A stretch of 64,000 nucleotides of DNA, from the NCBI GenBank assembly GCA_014238065.1, contig JABABU010000027.1:184442-248441 (forward strand), read 5' to 3'. Made by a program: the position numbers and the translations under genes. This document shows positions 45,835 through 54,269 of the stretch, piece after piece; position 1 is the stretch's first letter, and every line of letters begins with the position of its first letter. This DNA comes from Actinomycetota bacterium. GTDB lineage: Bacteria; Actinomycetota; Acidimicrobiia; Acidimicrobiales; Poriferisodalaceae. The notes below the pieces were generated by a model. That model ran no database searches, was not told the DNA's origin, and saw nothing but the letters and a program-made list of their open reading frames with translations.

Positions 45835-46239
45835 TCAGTCGCCGATGGCTGCGAGCTTCTCGATAAGTCCTTCAGGGGGGCGCATCGGTCGGCCGGTGTC
45901 ATCGCAGACTCCTATCCTGATCTCGCCGCTCACCAGAACCTCTTCGCCGCGCATCACGCGCTGATGCCATACGGTCGAGGCTCGTCTGATCTCCCCGATC
46001 TCGGTCTCGACAACGCACTCGTCGCCGGCCACTGCCGCTCGGCGGTACTTGACGTCGACCGAGGTCACCACCAACTGGACACCGTCGTCCTGTAGTCCCC
46101 CGAGCCCGAGCCCGCTGTCTTCGAGAGCCTCGGTTCTGGCCGCTTCGAACCATGAGATGTAGACCGCATGGTTGACATGGCGATACGAGTCGAGTTCGCC
46201 GAAACGCACTCGCAAGGTGGTCGTGTGTGCCATCGACAC
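45835..46239 (-). CDS. Acyl-CoA thioesterase, 4HBT hotdog fold
   Basis: This 134-residue hotdog-fold protein has FGELDSYRHVNHAVYISWFEAARTE, the helix and active-site Asp region of 4-hydroxybenzoyl-CoA thioesterases, and SVDVKYRRAAVAGDE. It hydrolyses acyl-CoA thioesters; the acyl group is unknown. The start is GTG at 46239 with an ATG two codons later. It is upstream of the two membrane-protein genes. Confidence 0.88.
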   Translation of the reverse strand: MSMAHTTTLRVRFGELDSYRHVNHAVYISWFEAARTEALEDSGLGLGGLQDDGVQLVVTSVDVKYRRAAVAGDECVVETEIGEIRRASTVWHQRVMRGEEVLVSGEIRIGVCDDTGRPMRPPEGLIEKLAAIGD

Positions 46240-46284
46240 AAACGGTAAACGATTGTCGTCGTCTCGCCACCGACTCTCTGATGG

Positions 46285-47607
46285 TCAGTCGTGCCGCTCG
46301 TGGATCCGTTGGAGATCCGTCGGCGGTTTGGCGACCAATGAAGCAGGTATCGCGAGCAGCGTCACGGCCGCAGCGACCAACCAGGCCTTGTCATAGGAGC
46401 CGCCGTCCGCATCGACCAACCAACCAAGGAACCACGCGCCGAGGGCGCCGCCTGTGGTCGATGCAAGCCGACCGATACCCATGACTCTTCCAAGAGTCGA
46501 GATCCCGTAGTACTGCGCATAGATCGCCGGCCGCAGGGGAACCGAGCCCCCGAATCCTGGGGCGACGAAAAGGACAGCCACGAAGCCATGCCACGGCTCG
46601 GTCGCGGTCGCGAGGACCACGAAACCGAAGGCGAACGGCACCATCGTGGAGGCGAGCACATTGCGGAGCGGATACTTGTCGCCGAGCCACCCGACGTATA
46701 CACGACCAGGAGCCGAGGCCAGGCTGAAGATCAGAAGCGCCAATCCTGCGGTGGCCTTGGCAGTTCCGAGCTGATTCTCCATGAAAGCAGCGACGTGCAC
46801 GACGAACGCTATGCGCACGAAGTCGGTGAGCGTGGTCGCCAACGTCAACAGAACGAACGACGGAGACCGCACGCACTCCCGAAGTGGAATCTCCCAGTCG
46901 GACGGGCGACCGGATTGGCCTGGTGTGAGCGCGACCCCGTCGAGCGGTTGCGGGTGATCGTCGGGTCGCTTTCGGACTCGAACGCCGACGGTCATCGCCA
47001 CCACGACAAGGATGACGGCCATCCCGCGCAGCGTCGGACGCCAGCCGAGCGCCTCCACTGCAAGGGCCACGAAATACACGAGAGCGCCACCCACGGCTCC
47101 ACCGAAAGTCATCAACGCCATCGCGAGCGACCGCTTCGCCTTGAACCACGTTGCGGTCGCGTACTGGCCAACCTGCCCACCGGAGGCAGAGTTGCCGGCA
47201 GCGATGAGCAACATGGCGAGGTAGAAGTGCAGCAGATTCTGTATGAACGACAGCGCAACACATCCAGCAGCTGAGACAAGGATGCCGGCGCGAAGCACAT
47301 ACCTCGGCGCGGTCCTGTCCAGCATCCAACCAACGAGCGGGGCCGCGATTCCGCCAACCTCGCTTCGGAGGGAGAAGCCGATCGCTGTCGCGGCCGCTGT
47401 CCAACCGAACTCTTCTCTGAACTCGACGAAGAAAGTGGTGAGCCCGTAGAAGAAAAACCCTGCGACGAGCATCACCACGGTCGCTGCAGACGCTACGACG
47501 ATCCACCCCTCGTAGATCTCCCCGTCCTCGGTCTGCGTCCAGCGCAGGAGCTTGCTGTTCCTCAGGACCGTCAGAATCCGACCTCCGGAGCCAGAGTCTG
47601 ACAGCAC
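46285..47607 (-). CDS. MFS transporter (monocarboxylate-type)
   Basis: This 440-residue carrier has an N-terminal EGWIVVASAATVVMLVAGFFFYGLTTFFVEFREEFGWT, typical of oxalate/formate or monocarboxylate-type MFS proteins. Twelve hydrophobic helices follow, with a charged central loop (RVRKRPDDHPQPL). The start at 47607 is provisional: a GGAGGT lies inside the proposed N terminus, so initiation further in is possible. It is divergent from the exopolyphosphatase gene with about 40 bases between starts. Confidence 0.87.
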   Translation of the reverse strand: MLSDSGSGGRILTVLRNSKLLRWTQTEDGEIYEGWIVVASAATVVMLVAGFFFYGLTTFFVEFREEFGWTAAATAIGFSLRSEVGGIAAPLVGWMLDRTAPRYVLRAGILVSAAGCVALSFIQNLLHFYLAMLLIAAGNSASGGQVGQYATATWFKAKRSLAMALMTFGGAVGGALVYFVALAVEALGWRPTLRGMAVILVVVAMTVGVRVRKRPDDHPQPLDGVALTPGQSGRPSDWEIPLRECVRSPSFVLLTLATTLTDFVRIAFVVHVAAFMENQLGTAKATAGLALLIFSLASAPGRVYVGWLGDKYPLRNVLASTMVPFAFGFVVLATATEPWHGFVAVLFVAPGFGGSVPLRPAIYAQYYGISTLGRVMGIGRLASTTGGALGAWFLGWLVDADGGSYDKAWLVAAAVTLLAIPASLVAKPPTDLQRIHERHD

Positions 47608-47647
47608 GGCGAGGGGGCGAGAGAATCTGTCGCACTATCCTCGATCT

Positions 47648-49198
47648 GTGGCCAGCACAGTTGGAGCGATCGACATCGGCACCAACTCGCTGCACCTGAT
47701 GGTTGCCCAAGTTCGCGACGACGGGTCGTTTCGCGTTGTGACCCGCGAGAAAGAATCTGTCCGGCTCGGCAGCGGACCGGGAGACATGAAATTTCTGACC
47801 GAGGACGCCATCGATCGCGGAATCGAATGTCTGACGAGGTTCCGACAGATCGCCGAACAGTGGGACGCCGAACTGCTGGCGATGGCAACGAGCGCGGTTC
47901 GGGAGGCGGCCAACAGAGACACCTTCGTCGATCGAGCACGTCAGGAGGCCGGGATCGAAGTCGAGGTCATCAGCGGAACCGAAGAGGCTCGCCTGATCCA
48001 CCTCGGCGTGCTTCAAGCTGTTCCCGTCGGGCAGCGCCGGCACTTCGTTGTCGATATCGGAGGCGGCTCGACAGAGTTCGTCGTGGGTGACGGCACCGAA
48101 CCGCTGCTGTTGAGAAGCGTGAAGCTGGGAGCGATCCGTCTCACCGACCGGTTCTTTCCATCTGGAGTCGTGAACGATCCGGCCATCGAGGCGTGCCGGC
48201 TCTACGTCCGTGGCTTTCTGAGTTCGGCCGTCAGAGAGATCGAATCGCTCGACCCGTCGATGGCCATTGCGAGCTCGGGAACCGCGGAGACACTCGCAGC
48301 CATGGCGGGTTCGACCGAGCGACTCACAGCCAGCGGCCTCGAATCTGTGACGGCAATGATTCTCGCCCAGCCAACGGCTGAAGACCGACGGATCAACCTG
48401 GCGATCGAACCGGGGCGAAGCGACATCATCGCAGCCGGCGCAGTTCTCCTCTCCGAGATCACGAAGTCTTTCGGAGTCGAGGAGTGGCAGATCTCTGAAC
48501 TCGGACTCAGGGCGGGAATCATCTTCGATGTCAGCCATCGCGATCGGTCCGATGACGGCTTGCATCGACTCGCCGATCTCCGGCGCCAGAGCGTCATCAC
48601 CGTCGCCGAACGATTCCACGAGGACATCGATCACGCAGAACACATCACCGACCTTGCCCTCGAACTATTCGACTCGATCGCCGATATCCACCACCTGGGC
48701 GAAGATGACAGAGATCTGCTCGAGGCGGCTGGCCTGCTGCACAACATCGGCTTGTATGTGGCTCACAGCGCCCACCACAAGCACAGCTACTACCTCATCC
48801 GCCACGCAGAACAGCTGGCCGGGTTCACCGAACACGAGACAGAGCTGATCGCGCAGATCGCCCGGTACCACCGCAAGAGCGGTCCGAAACAAAAGCACGC
48901 CGACTGGGAAGCACTGCCGCCGACGGATCAGTCCCGGGTGACATGGCTCGCCGCAATACTGCGGGTCGCCATCGGGCTCGACAGGGGCGACCGCACGGTC
49001 GTCCACCGGGTCGAAGCTGTCGTGTCGGGGAACACGATGCACATCTCGGCGCGGGTACATCCGGGGGTCGATGCCGGCCTCGAGATCTATTCGGCCCGTT
49101 CACGGGCGCAGTTGCTGAGCGCGGTCAGCGGCCGGGAGGTGGAAGTTTCAGCGATTGCCGATGAGGTGGTTGCGAGAACTCACCCGTCTGATCGGTGA
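47648..49198 (+). CDS. ppx: Exopolyphosphatase / guanosine pentaphosphate phosphohydrolase (Ppx/GppA)
   Basis: This 516-residue ASKHA phosphatase begins GAIDIGTNSLHLMVAQV, with VVDIGGGSTEFVVGDG and GSTERLTASGLESV. The C-terminal HD-like helical domain has LHNIGLYVAHSAHHKHSYYLI and ARYHRKSG. It degrades polyphosphate or pppGpp and so links to stringent and phosphate responses. The GTG at 47648 gives the family N terminus with no Shine-Dalgarno, so the transcript may be leaderless. Its last 19 bases overlap the convergent DsbA-like gene. Confidence 0.92.
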   Translation: MASTVGAIDIGTNSLHLMVAQVRDDGSFRVVTREKESVRLGSGPGDMKFLTEDAIDRGIECLTRFRQIAEQWDAELLAMATSAVREAANRDTFVDRARQEAGIEVEVISGTEEARLIHLGVLQAVPVGQRRHFVVDIGGGSTEFVVGDGTEPLLLRSVKLGAIRLTDRFFPSGVVNDPAIEACRLYVRGFLSSAVREIESLDPSMAIASSGTAETLAAMAGSTERLTASGLESVTAMILAQPTAEDRRINLAIEPGRSDIIAAGAVLLSEITKSFGVEEWQISELGLRAGIIFDVSHRDRSDDGLHRLADLRRQSVITVAERFHEDIDHAEHITDLALELFDSIADIHHLGEDDRDLLEAAGLLHNIGLYVAHSAHHKHSYYLIRHAEQLAGFTEHETELIAQIARYHRKSGPKQKHADWEALPPTDQSRVTWLAAILRVAIGLDRGDRTVVHRVEAVVSGNTMHISARVHPGVDAGLEIYSARSRAQLLSAVSGREVEVSAIADEVVARTHPSDR

Positions 49199-49866
49199 TC
49201 GACCGACCCTGAATGGTCGGAGTCGGCCGAGTTTCTGCGCTCATCGAGAACGAACTCGATCGCCCGCTCGTATTCGGCCACGTCGACCGCACCGCCGATC
49301 AGGTATCGACCGTCGACCACGACAGCCGGCACCCCTGAGATCCCAGAGTTGATGGCGGCGTTGTGATCATCGACCACCTCTTGCACGAAAGTGTTCCACT
49401 GCTCGTCGAAACGCTGGACGAATTCGGCGCGGTCGATCCCGGCTTCGACCGCGACGTCGGCCAGCACGTCGGTCTCGGAGACAGTCCGATTCTGGACGAA
49501 GTACGCGTCGAGAAGATGCTGGTGGTAGGCACGTGCCGGGTCTTCGCCGAATGTCGCCGCAACCTTTCCGGCGACAGCCGAGGGCATCGAGTGTGACGGT
49601 GGTGCATGCTCGCCCGACCACGGGGTGTTGAAACCAGCCGACGGTTCGAGCCCGGCAGGCCGCTCCCAGCTCTTCGTGTATTCGGCGAACTTCCCGGGGT
49701 CACGGGGCTCCGGATCGGGCCGAAGAAGAAAGCTCCTCCACTCGATGTCGACTTTGTCACCGACCGCTTCGACGAGTTGCTTGAGACGCACGGTCCCGAC
49801 TTGGCACCACGGTCAGAGATAATCGGACCAGACGGTGAACGTGACGGTATCGGTGACATCAGCCAT
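49180..49866 (-). CDS. DsbA/FrnE-like thiol oxidoreductase with in-frame TGA read as selenocysteine
   Basis: Reading from ATG 49866 gives MADVTDTVTFTVWSDYL, then TGA (49815-49813), then PWCQVGTVRLKQLVEAVGDKVDIEW. The TGA stands exactly where FrnE/DsbA relatives have the first cysteine of the CxxC active site (WSDYLCPWC), so the predicted product is a 228-residue selenoprotein with U-P-W-C. Downstream family motifs are intact: WRSFLLRP, HHAH-like helix YHQHLLDAYF and SGVPAVVVDGRYLIGGA with the cis-proline. The standard code is used elsewhere (TGA ends many neighbours). No selABCD genes lie in the window. It probably forms, reduces or isomerises disulfides. Confidence 0.82.
49783..49797 (-). 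promoter_or_regulatory. Candidate bacterial SECIS hairpin
   Basis: On the sense strand GGGAC (49797-49793) pairs with GTCTC (49787-49783), one pair being G-U, around the loop CGTGC (49792-49788). The loop GU falls 22-23 bases after the TGA. In Escherichia coli fdhF the loop GU of the SelB-binding hairpin is at about 20-21. Stem, loop size and GU position all fit a bacterial SECIS; the structure is short and not experimentally known. Confidence 0.5.
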
Positions 49867-49928
49867 GTTCACCAGGCTAACGAGTCTTGCTCGCGGGCCC
49901 GTTGGCGGCTCGATCTAGTGTTGCAGTG

Positions 49929-52229
49929 ATGACTTCGCAAGAAAGCTCAGCTAAGGGGGCCTCGATTCTCGGCCACCCTGTACAGCGCAAGGAAGATCCA
50001 GCGCTGGTCACAGGAGAGCGTCAGTACTACGGCGACCTCGAGTCGATCGATGCGGCTCACCTCGTGTTCGTGCGCTCGACCATGGCCCACGCCGCAATCG
50101 GCAAGCTCGACATCACCGATGCCCTCGAGATGCCAGGCGTGCTCGCTGTTCACACCCACGAGACGTTGCCATTCGAGGACGAGCCGGCGTTCCCGATGGT
50201 GCCACCCGACATGGGAAGGCCACACCTGGCACACGAACGTGTCCGGTTCGTCGGCGACATCATCGCTGCCGTTGTCGCCACCACGCAGACCGCTGCCGTC
50301 GACGCTGCCGAGATGGTCCTGATCGACTACGAACCCCTTCCCGCCGTGCCAGACGTACACGCCGCCATCGCCGAAGACGCAGAGTTGATCTACCCATCCA
50401 TCGGGAGCAACCTCGTTTTCGAGACCATCAAGAACTGGGACGACAACGTGCTCGCCGGTTCGACGACGCTGGTCAAACAGACTGTCGTCAGCCAGCGTCT
50501 CTCCGGGGTGCCGATGGAACCCATCGGATGCATGGCTTCGATCTCAGGTGACCATCTCACGCTGTGGGTGCCATGCCAGAACCCCGTGGCGATCGCTCCG
50601 CTCGCCGCTGACCTGATCGGCGTCGAGGAGTCGAAACTTCGAGTCGTCGCACCAGCAGTCGGCGGCGGATTCGGATCGCGTGCTGGCTACTACGTCGAGT
50701 GGGGTGTCGTTGGCCGGCTCGCCCTCGAACTCGGTCGCGACATCCGATGGACCGCAACGAGATCTGAAGACATGCTGATGCTGCACCATGGCAGAGGCCA
50801 AGAGATCGAGGCCGAACTGGGCATCGCCGACGATGGCACCATCGTCGGTCTGCGGGCCGACTGCCTTGCCGACACTGGCGCATACGGCGGCATGGGCGCC
50901 TTCCTCACAACTTTCACGCAGCTCATGATGCAGGGGCCCTACGACATGGGATCGGTGGCATTTCGTGGCCGAGCAGCTGTCACGAACACCACTCGGGTCG
51001 CGCCGTACCGTGGCGCCGGCAGGCCGGAGGCGACCCAGACAATCGAGCGCATCATGGATCTGGGCGCGGCCGCCATCGGCATGGACCCAGCCGAGTTCCG
51101 TCGACGCAACTTGCTACGACCCGAGAGCTTCCCCTACATCACCGCGACCGAAGCGCACTACGACGTCGGCCAGTACGAGCGTGCGCTCGACAAAGCACTC
51201 GCCGAAGCCGATTACGCCACCCTCAGAAGCGAGCAGATGTCGCGTCGCGCGACGGGCGATACCCACCAGCTGGGCATCGGCGTGTCGTGTTATGTAGAGG
51301 TCACCGCGCCTCCCGGGGTGCATTCCGAATGGGGACGGGTCGAGGTCAACGCCGACGGCACGGCGACAATGTCGGTGGGCACCTCTTCACACGGCCAGGG
51401 CCACGACACCAGCTTCTCGATGATCGTGTCCGACGCGCTCGGCATACCGATCGACCATGTCACTCTGGTGCAATCCGACAGCTCGGAAATTCCACAAGGC
51501 TCCGGGACCTTCGGATCACGATCACTCCAGATCGCGGGATCGGCCCTCCACGAATCGAGTCAAGTTGTCGTAGCCAAGGCCAAAGCGCTCGCCGCCCACC
51601 TGCTCGAAGCCGATGTGGATGACATCGTCATCGCCGAAGGAGGAGCCCAGGTTGCCGGAGTCCCCGCCAGTTCGATCTCGTGGTCAGATCTCGTCGCGGC
51701 ATCGAACGACGGTGATAGCAGGCCAGCAGGAATCGAGGCCGGCCTCGCCCACGAATTGGTGTTCGAAGCCGGAGGGCCGAGCTTTCCGTTCGGGTCACAC
51801 GTCGCTGTTGTCGAAGTCGACACCGCCACCGGAGGTGTCGAACTCATCCGCCACATCGCCGTCGACGACTGCGGCCGCATCCTGAACCCGATGTTGGTCA
51901 GAGGCCAGCAACACGGCGGCGTCGCACAAGGCATCGCACAAGCACTGTTCGAATCCGTCACCTATGACGAAGACGCCAACCCGATGACAACGACGCTGAT
52001 GGACTACCTCGTACCAGCAGCATCGGAGTTTCCGAGCTTCGAATGCCACAACACCGAAACACCGACGCCACGCAATCCTCTCGGAGCGAAAGGAATCGGC
52101 GAGTCAGGGACCATCGGATCGACTCCGGCCGTGCAGAGCGCCGTCATAGACGCGTTGAGCCACCTCGGCGTCACGCACATCGATATGCCACTCTCGCCTC
52201 AACGAGTATGGAATGCCATCAACAACTGA
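49929..52229 (+). CDS. Xanthine dehydrogenase/CoxL-family molybdopterin-binding subunit
   Basis: This large subunit of about 766 residues belongs to the molybdenum hydroxylases. It opens with GHPVQRKEDPALVTGERQYYGD, followed by the MoCo loop GGGFGSR (about 244), APYRGAGRPEA (about 358) in the substrate channel, and GIGESG with the catalytic Glu near 725. The CO-dehydrogenase AYRCSFR loop is absent, so it is an aldehyde-, nicotine- or purine-type hydroxylase rather than CODH. No FAD (CoxM) or [2Fe-2S] (CoxS) subunit gene adjoins it, which is unusual. The ATG at 49929 is 62 bases from the divergent DsbA-like start. Confidence 0.88.
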   Translation: MTSQESSAKGASILGHPVQRKEDPALVTGERQYYGDLESIDAAHLVFVRSTMAHAAIGKLDITDALEMPGVLAVHTHETLPFEDEPAFPMVPPDMGRPHLAHERVRFVGDIIAAVVATTQTAAVDAAEMVLIDYEPLPAVPDVHAAIAEDAELIYPSIGSNLVFETIKNWDDNVLAGSTTLVKQTVVSQRLSGVPMEPIGCMASISGDHLTLWVPCQNPVAIAPLAADLIGVEESKLRVVAPAVGGGFGSRAGYYVEWGVVGRLALELGRDIRWTATRSEDMLMLHHGRGQEIEAELGIADDGTIVGLRADCLADTGAYGGMGAFLTTFTQLMMQGPYDMGSVAFRGRAAVTNTTRVAPYRGAGRPEATQTIERIMDLGAAAIGMDPAEFRRRNLLRPESFPYITATEAHYDVGQYERALDKALAEADYATLRSEQMSRRATGDTHQLGIGVSCYVEVTAPPGVHSEWGRVEVNADGTATMSVGTSSHGQGHDTSFSMIVSDALGIPIDHVTLVQSDSSEIPQGSGTFGSRSLQIAGSALHESSQVVVAKAKALAAHLLEADVDDIVIAEGGAQVAGVPASSISWSDLVAASNDGDSRPAGIEAGLAHELVFEAGGPSFPFGSHVAVVEVDTATGGVELIRHIAVDDCGRILNPMLVRGQQHGGVAQGIAQALFESVTYDEDANPMTTTLMDYLVPAASEFPSFECHNTETPTPRNPLGAKGIGESGTIGSTPAVQSAVIDALSHLGVTHIDMPLSPQRVWNAINN

Positions 52230-52238
52230 GGGAAACCC

Positions 52239-52877
52239 ATGCCAAGACTCCGCGAAGTAGCCAAGGACGACGCACACCCGTTCGCGCAGAGGATGTACCG
52301 CGCGCTTTTCGATGACCGCGACCCGGTTGCCGAACCTGGCACCGCTACAGGCACGCCGGGAAACTGGTGGACGGTGTTCGCTCTCGTTCCCGACGCGTTC
52401 GATCACACCACAGCCGGGTTCCAGTTCTACCGAAGCGAGAACCGGGTGCTCTCGCCTGAACACCGAGAACTCGGCCAGACGCGCGCCGGTTATGTCGTCG
52501 GCAGCCAGTTCGTCTTCTCACAGCACTGCAAGTCGTGTCGCGACGTCGGCATCAGCGAAGAACAGATCGAATCGATCCCTGGCTGGAGCGTCGCCGGCTG
52601 CTTTTCGCCAGCCGAACGGGCGCTGCTGGCCTACACCGACGCTCTGGTGCTCGAACGAGGTCGAGTGCCTGATGGCGTTTTCGATCAGCTGCACGAACAC
52701 TTCAGCGACGAAGAGATCCTCGAGTTCACCTACATCACGTGCACATACGCGATGCACGCCACCATGAGCCGAGCCCTCCGCCTCGAGTACGACGACACAG
52801 ACGACCCCATCGTCGAGATCGACACGCCCGGTCTCGGCAAAACCGGATTCGACGTCATGGCTGCGACGGATCAGTAG
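52239..52877 (+). CDS. Carboxymuconolactone decarboxylase/AhpD-like protein
   Basis: This 212-residue all-helical protein has the AhpD-type redox pair CKSC (about 97-100) inside FVFSQHCKSCRDVGISEEQI. Later segments ALLAYTDALVLERGRVPDGVFDQL and FTYITCTYAMHATMSRAL fit the carboxymuconolactone decarboxylase/AhpD fold. Such proteins reduce peroxiredoxins or act on lactones. It starts 9 bases after the molybdenum-hydroxylase stop, so it is co-transcribed with it. Confidence 0.87.
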   Translation: MPRLREVAKDDAHPFAQRMYRALFDDRDPVAEPGTATGTPGNWWTVFALVPDAFDHTTAGFQFYRSENRVLSPEHRELGQTRAGYVVGSQFVFSQHCKSCRDVGISEEQIESIPGWSVAGCFSPAERALLAYTDALVLERGRVPDGVFDQLHEHFSDEEILEFTYITCTYAMHATMSRALRLEYDDTDDPIVEIDTPGLGKTGFDVMAATDQ

Positions 52878-52976
52878 AAGCGCCCGGCCAACCGGACAGG
52901 GTCATCGCGAGCCAAGAGCACCAGGTGTGCCCTCGTGTCACATATACAATTCGCCGGGACTGGAGGGCCACCACCG

Positions 52977-53414
52977 ATGAAGGCTGTAGTTCTGTACGAG
53001 AGTCGCACGGGGAACACCCGGCGTGCCGCTGAGTATGTGGCAGGGGCAGTTCAGGCTGCCGGTGGCGAGGTCACGATCAGACCCGTCGACGATCCTCCTA
53101 TGGACGACATTGCCAACGCCGACATCGTGTTCATAGGCACGTGGGTCGACGGAGCCATCATTGCCGGGCACCGACCTGGCGGACAGCGCAACATGAACAC
53201 GCTGCCGGGTTTGTGGGACATCCCTGTGGCGGGTTTCATGACCTACGCCGTCTACCCGGGCAAGGTCACCGGTGCGTTGGCGCGATATCTCGAGAAGAAG
53301 GGCGCGAGCGTCGTGCTTGCGAGGGCGTTCCACAGGAAGAGGCTTCCCGACGGAATCGCCGAATTCGTCGCCGACGCGCTTGCTGCAGCAGAGGTGAACC
53401 TCCCCTCAGCGTGA
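52977..53414 (+). CDS. Flavodoxin-domain protein
   Basis: This 145-residue FMN-binding flavodoxin-like protein has the phosphate loop SRTGNTRRAAEYVAG after the first beta strand, then ADIVFIGTWVDGAII and the aromatic FMN loop TYAVYPGKVTGAL. It is a single-electron carrier or a quinone-reductase-like protein. The ATG at 52977 has GGAGG upstream and was preferred over an earlier start at 52935. It is third in the Mo-hydroxylase unit and its stop overlaps the convergent PlsC stop by 9 bases. Confidence 0.85.
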   Translation: MKAVVLYESRTGNTRRAAEYVAGAVQAAGGEVTIRPVDDPPMDDIANADIVFIGTWVDGAIIAGHRPGGQRNMNTLPGLWDIPVAGFMTYAVYPGKVTGALARYLEKKGASVVLARAFHRKRLPDGIAEFVADALAAAEVNLPSA

Positions 53415-54101
53415 TGCCGCGTCGGAGTTGGCTTCGTCCAGCGCCATTTGAAGTCGCTCGGTGAGCAACTCAGTGAAAGCGGTGAGTTCCTTGCGGCGGA
53501 CGCGACCCTCGTTCGCAGGGGGTGCGATCGGTTCGCCGACAACGATGCTGACTTTGGTTCGACGGGGAAACTTTGCGCCGGGTGGCATCGAGTCTTCGGT
53601 TCCTGCAATGCCGATCGGGATGATCGGCGCTCCGCTCTTGGCCGCGAGGTAGGCCGTTCCGTCGAACACCTCAGCAATCGACGGACCGCTTTGGCGCGTG
53701 CCTTCAGGGAACACCAACAACGATTCCCCTTCGTTCAAGAGCTTCTCGGCGGTACGCATTGCCTCCCGATCGGCTGTACCTCGCTTGACCGGGAACGACC
53801 CGAGTGACGTAACGATCCAGGCCAAAACCGGATTCTTGAACAGCGACTCTTTCGAGAGCGATCTCGGCCGCCGGTCAGGGACGGCGCCACACAGGGGCGC
53901 GTCGAGATTCGAACGGTGGGATGGAGCGATGATGATCGGCCCCGTCTTCACGAGATTTTCCTTGCCGATGATGTTGACGCGGAAGTATCTGAACAGGACG
54001 AGCCGGATCGAAGTTCTGATGAACAGGTATGCGTACCAACCTGCCTTTCCGCTGGCGGAGAACAAGTTTTGTAGCCGTCGCACCGGCTCACTGAACCACA
54101 C
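53406..54101 (-). CDS. 1-acylglycerol-3-phosphate acyltransferase (PlsC-like)
   Basis: This 231-residue lysophospholipid acyltransferase has the catalytic HRSNLD (about 62-67), SLGSFPVKRGTADREA, FPEGTR (about 131-136) and AAKSGAPIIPIGIAG, the four LPLAT blocks. It transfers an acyl chain to a glycerophosphate in the membrane. The GTG at 54101 is preferred (AGGAG 5 bases upstream); an in-frame start at 54143 adds 14 non-family residues. Confidence 0.9.
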   Translation of the reverse strand: MWFSEPVRRLQNLFSASGKAGWYAYLFIRTSIRLVLFRYFRVNIIGKENLVKTGPIIIAPSHRSNLDAPLCGAVPDRRPRSLSKESLFKNPVLAWIVTSLGSFPVKRGTADREAMRTAEKLLNEGESLLVFPEGTRQSGPSIAEVFDGTAYLAAKSGAPIIPIGIAGTEDSMPPGAKFPRRTKVSIVVGEPIAPPANEGRVRRKELTAFTELLTERLQMALDEANSDAASR

Positions 54102-54269
54102 CTCTGCTCCTGACTCAACCCGACATCGCCCTGCTGGTCGCAAAACGTCTTGGCGTCGACGGCGTCCTGATACCTATCAAGAAGGCACTTACTCGGGCTG
54201 AAACGATCTGAGTGTCCCTCCCCGTAGTTACGGTGAGAGTGACCCCGACCGGAGCGCGCGAACAAGGCC

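Noticed and set aside
46391..48643. Open frame of 750 codons on the minus strand across the MFS and exopolyphosphatase genes
   Set aside because: It has Arg/Ser-rich composition with no family motif and is antisense to, or out of frame with, two well-recognised genes; it is a by-product of high G+C.
49180..49791. The DsbA-like gene starting at the internal GTG 49791 as an ordinary protein
   Set aside because: That start leaves out strand 1 and the whole redox motif, while the upstream in-frame sequence is perfect family sequence apart from the TGA.
49813..49815. TGA read as tryptophan (alternative code)
   Set aside because: TGA ends many neighbouring genes in tight overlaps (GTGA, ATGA), so the standard code applies; family conservation also calls for Cys, not Trp, here.
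49929..52229. Molybdenum subunit as aerobic CO dehydrogenase CoxL
   Set aside because: The AYRCSFR active-site loop with its cysteine is replaced by APYRGAGRPEA.
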